DNA of 7,116 bases from the NCBI GenBank assembly GCA_016188575.1, contig JACPHN010000083.1:45852-52967 (forward strand), read 5' to 3'. This document shows, in pieces, positions 6,697 to 7,116 of the stretch (the first letter of the stretch is position 1; the number at the start of each line of letters is the position of its first letter). The notes below the pieces were generated by a model. It saw nothing but the letters and a program-made list of their open reading frames with translations, was not told where the DNA came from and searched no databases. This DNA is from Candidatus Schekmanbacteria bacterium. Its GTDB lineage: Bacteria > CSSED10-310 > JACPHN01. Both the position numbers and the translations under genes were made by a program.

Positions 6697-7116
6697 TTGC
6701 AGAGGGTGGCGATTTCGGTCGCGACGGTGTTGGGCGCGGTTCTTATCCTCGTGGGGGGAGCCGCTGCCGCCGACCATGAGCTTTGGGTTCGGTATCTCTC
6801 CGACGCCGTCGACGTGATCCCCGGCGACGGCTATTGCATCGCCTCCGGCATCGGCTGCACCTTGCGCGCGGCGATCCAGGAAGCGAACGCGCTGGGCGGA
6901 GACACCCTCATTCACCTGGACCCAGGGACCTATCGCCTGCAACTGAAGGGGGTCGACAACGTGGCGGCCACCGGCGACCTCGACATCCTCGGCAACGTGA
7001 CCATCCGCTGCGAGGGACCGGAAGCCTGCATCGTGGAGGCGGGGGCGAGCGCCTCGAGCGGCATCGACCGGGTCTTCGACGTGGGCGCCGGCGCGAGCTT
7101 CGGGTTGATCGTGCAG
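6697..7116 (+). CDS. Secreted CSLREA-domain right-handed beta-helix protein (3' partial)
   Basis: The frame is open from TTG 6697 to the window end (140 codons), with no stop. The first ~25 residues are a signal peptide: MQRV, a hydrophobic stretch of about 16 residues, then GGAAAAD, with likely signal peptidase I cleavage after the Ala run, so the protein is exported. Next come DAVDVIPGDGYC (36-47) and CTLRAAIQEAN (54-64), the hallmark of the CSLREA N-terminal domain that precedes parallel beta-helix repeats in many bacterial surface or secreted proteins. The following sequence alternates short strands and glycine-rich turns (DLDILGNVTIRCEG, then DVGAGASFGLIV), as expected of the first helix rungs. 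Cys47 and Cys54 could form a disulfide outside the cytoplasm. The missing C-terminus would show whether it carries a sorting or anchor domain. Role unknown; adhesion or polysaccharide interaction is known for some beta-helix proteins. It has its own promoter. Confidence 0.82.
   Translation, partial: MQRVAISVATVLGAVLILVGGAAAADHELWVRYLSDAVDVIPGDGYCIASGIGCTLRAAIQEANALGGDTLIHLDPGTYRLQLKGVDNVAATGDLDILGNVTIRCEGPEACIVEAGASASSGIDRVFDVGAGASFGLIVQ

Overview
This is a GC-rich window from a bacterial chromosome with coding sense entirely on the + strand. The protein set suggests a Gram-negative bacterium with a large genome. The remains of a Hanks-type Ser/Thr kinase, a secreted CSLREA beta-helix protein and a cholesterol-oxidase-like GMC enzyme point toward Myxococcota or a related deltaproteobacterial lineage. 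That placement is inference; the window holds no rRNA or other phylogenetic marker. At least four of the five visible gene starts are GTG or TTG.

Positions 2-4832 and on to 6186 form one tightly packed run of five genes: a purine nucleoside phosphorylase (its 5' end lies outside the window), a DEDDh-exonuclease protein with unusual extra N- and C-terminal regions, glutamate racemase (murI), a GMC-family FAD oxidoreductase resembling cholesterol oxidases, and an MFS transporter. The spacings are a 4-base overlap, 28 bases, 31 bases and 4 bases, with no internal terminator seen, so co-transcription is likely. The functions do not form one obvious pathway. They cover nucleoside salvage, nucleic acid trimming, D-glutamate supply for peptidoglycan, flavin-dependent alcohol oxidation and membrane transport. 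The closest coupling is between the phosphorylase and the exonuclease (GTGA overlap) and between the GMC enzyme and the transporter (4-base gap, with the Shine-Dalgarno inside the upstream gene's end).

Positions 6187-6631 hold no intact gene. Within them, about 6292-6609 is a recognisable but broken fragment of a Ser/Thr protein kinase N-lobe. It is split over two frames, has lost the ATP-binding lysine and ends before any catalytic loop.

A good sigma70-type promoter (TTGACA, 17-base spacer, AATACT) at 6632-6660 starts a separate transcription unit. It encodes a secreted CSLREA-type right-handed beta-helix protein that runs off the 3' edge of the window.

No tRNA, rRNA, CRISPR array, insertion sequence or phage gene was seen. 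I found no convincing novel defence or mobile system. The items most worth a second look are the domain architecture of the exonuclease protein, the cysteine cluster in the GMC enzyme, and the frameshifted kinase remnant.
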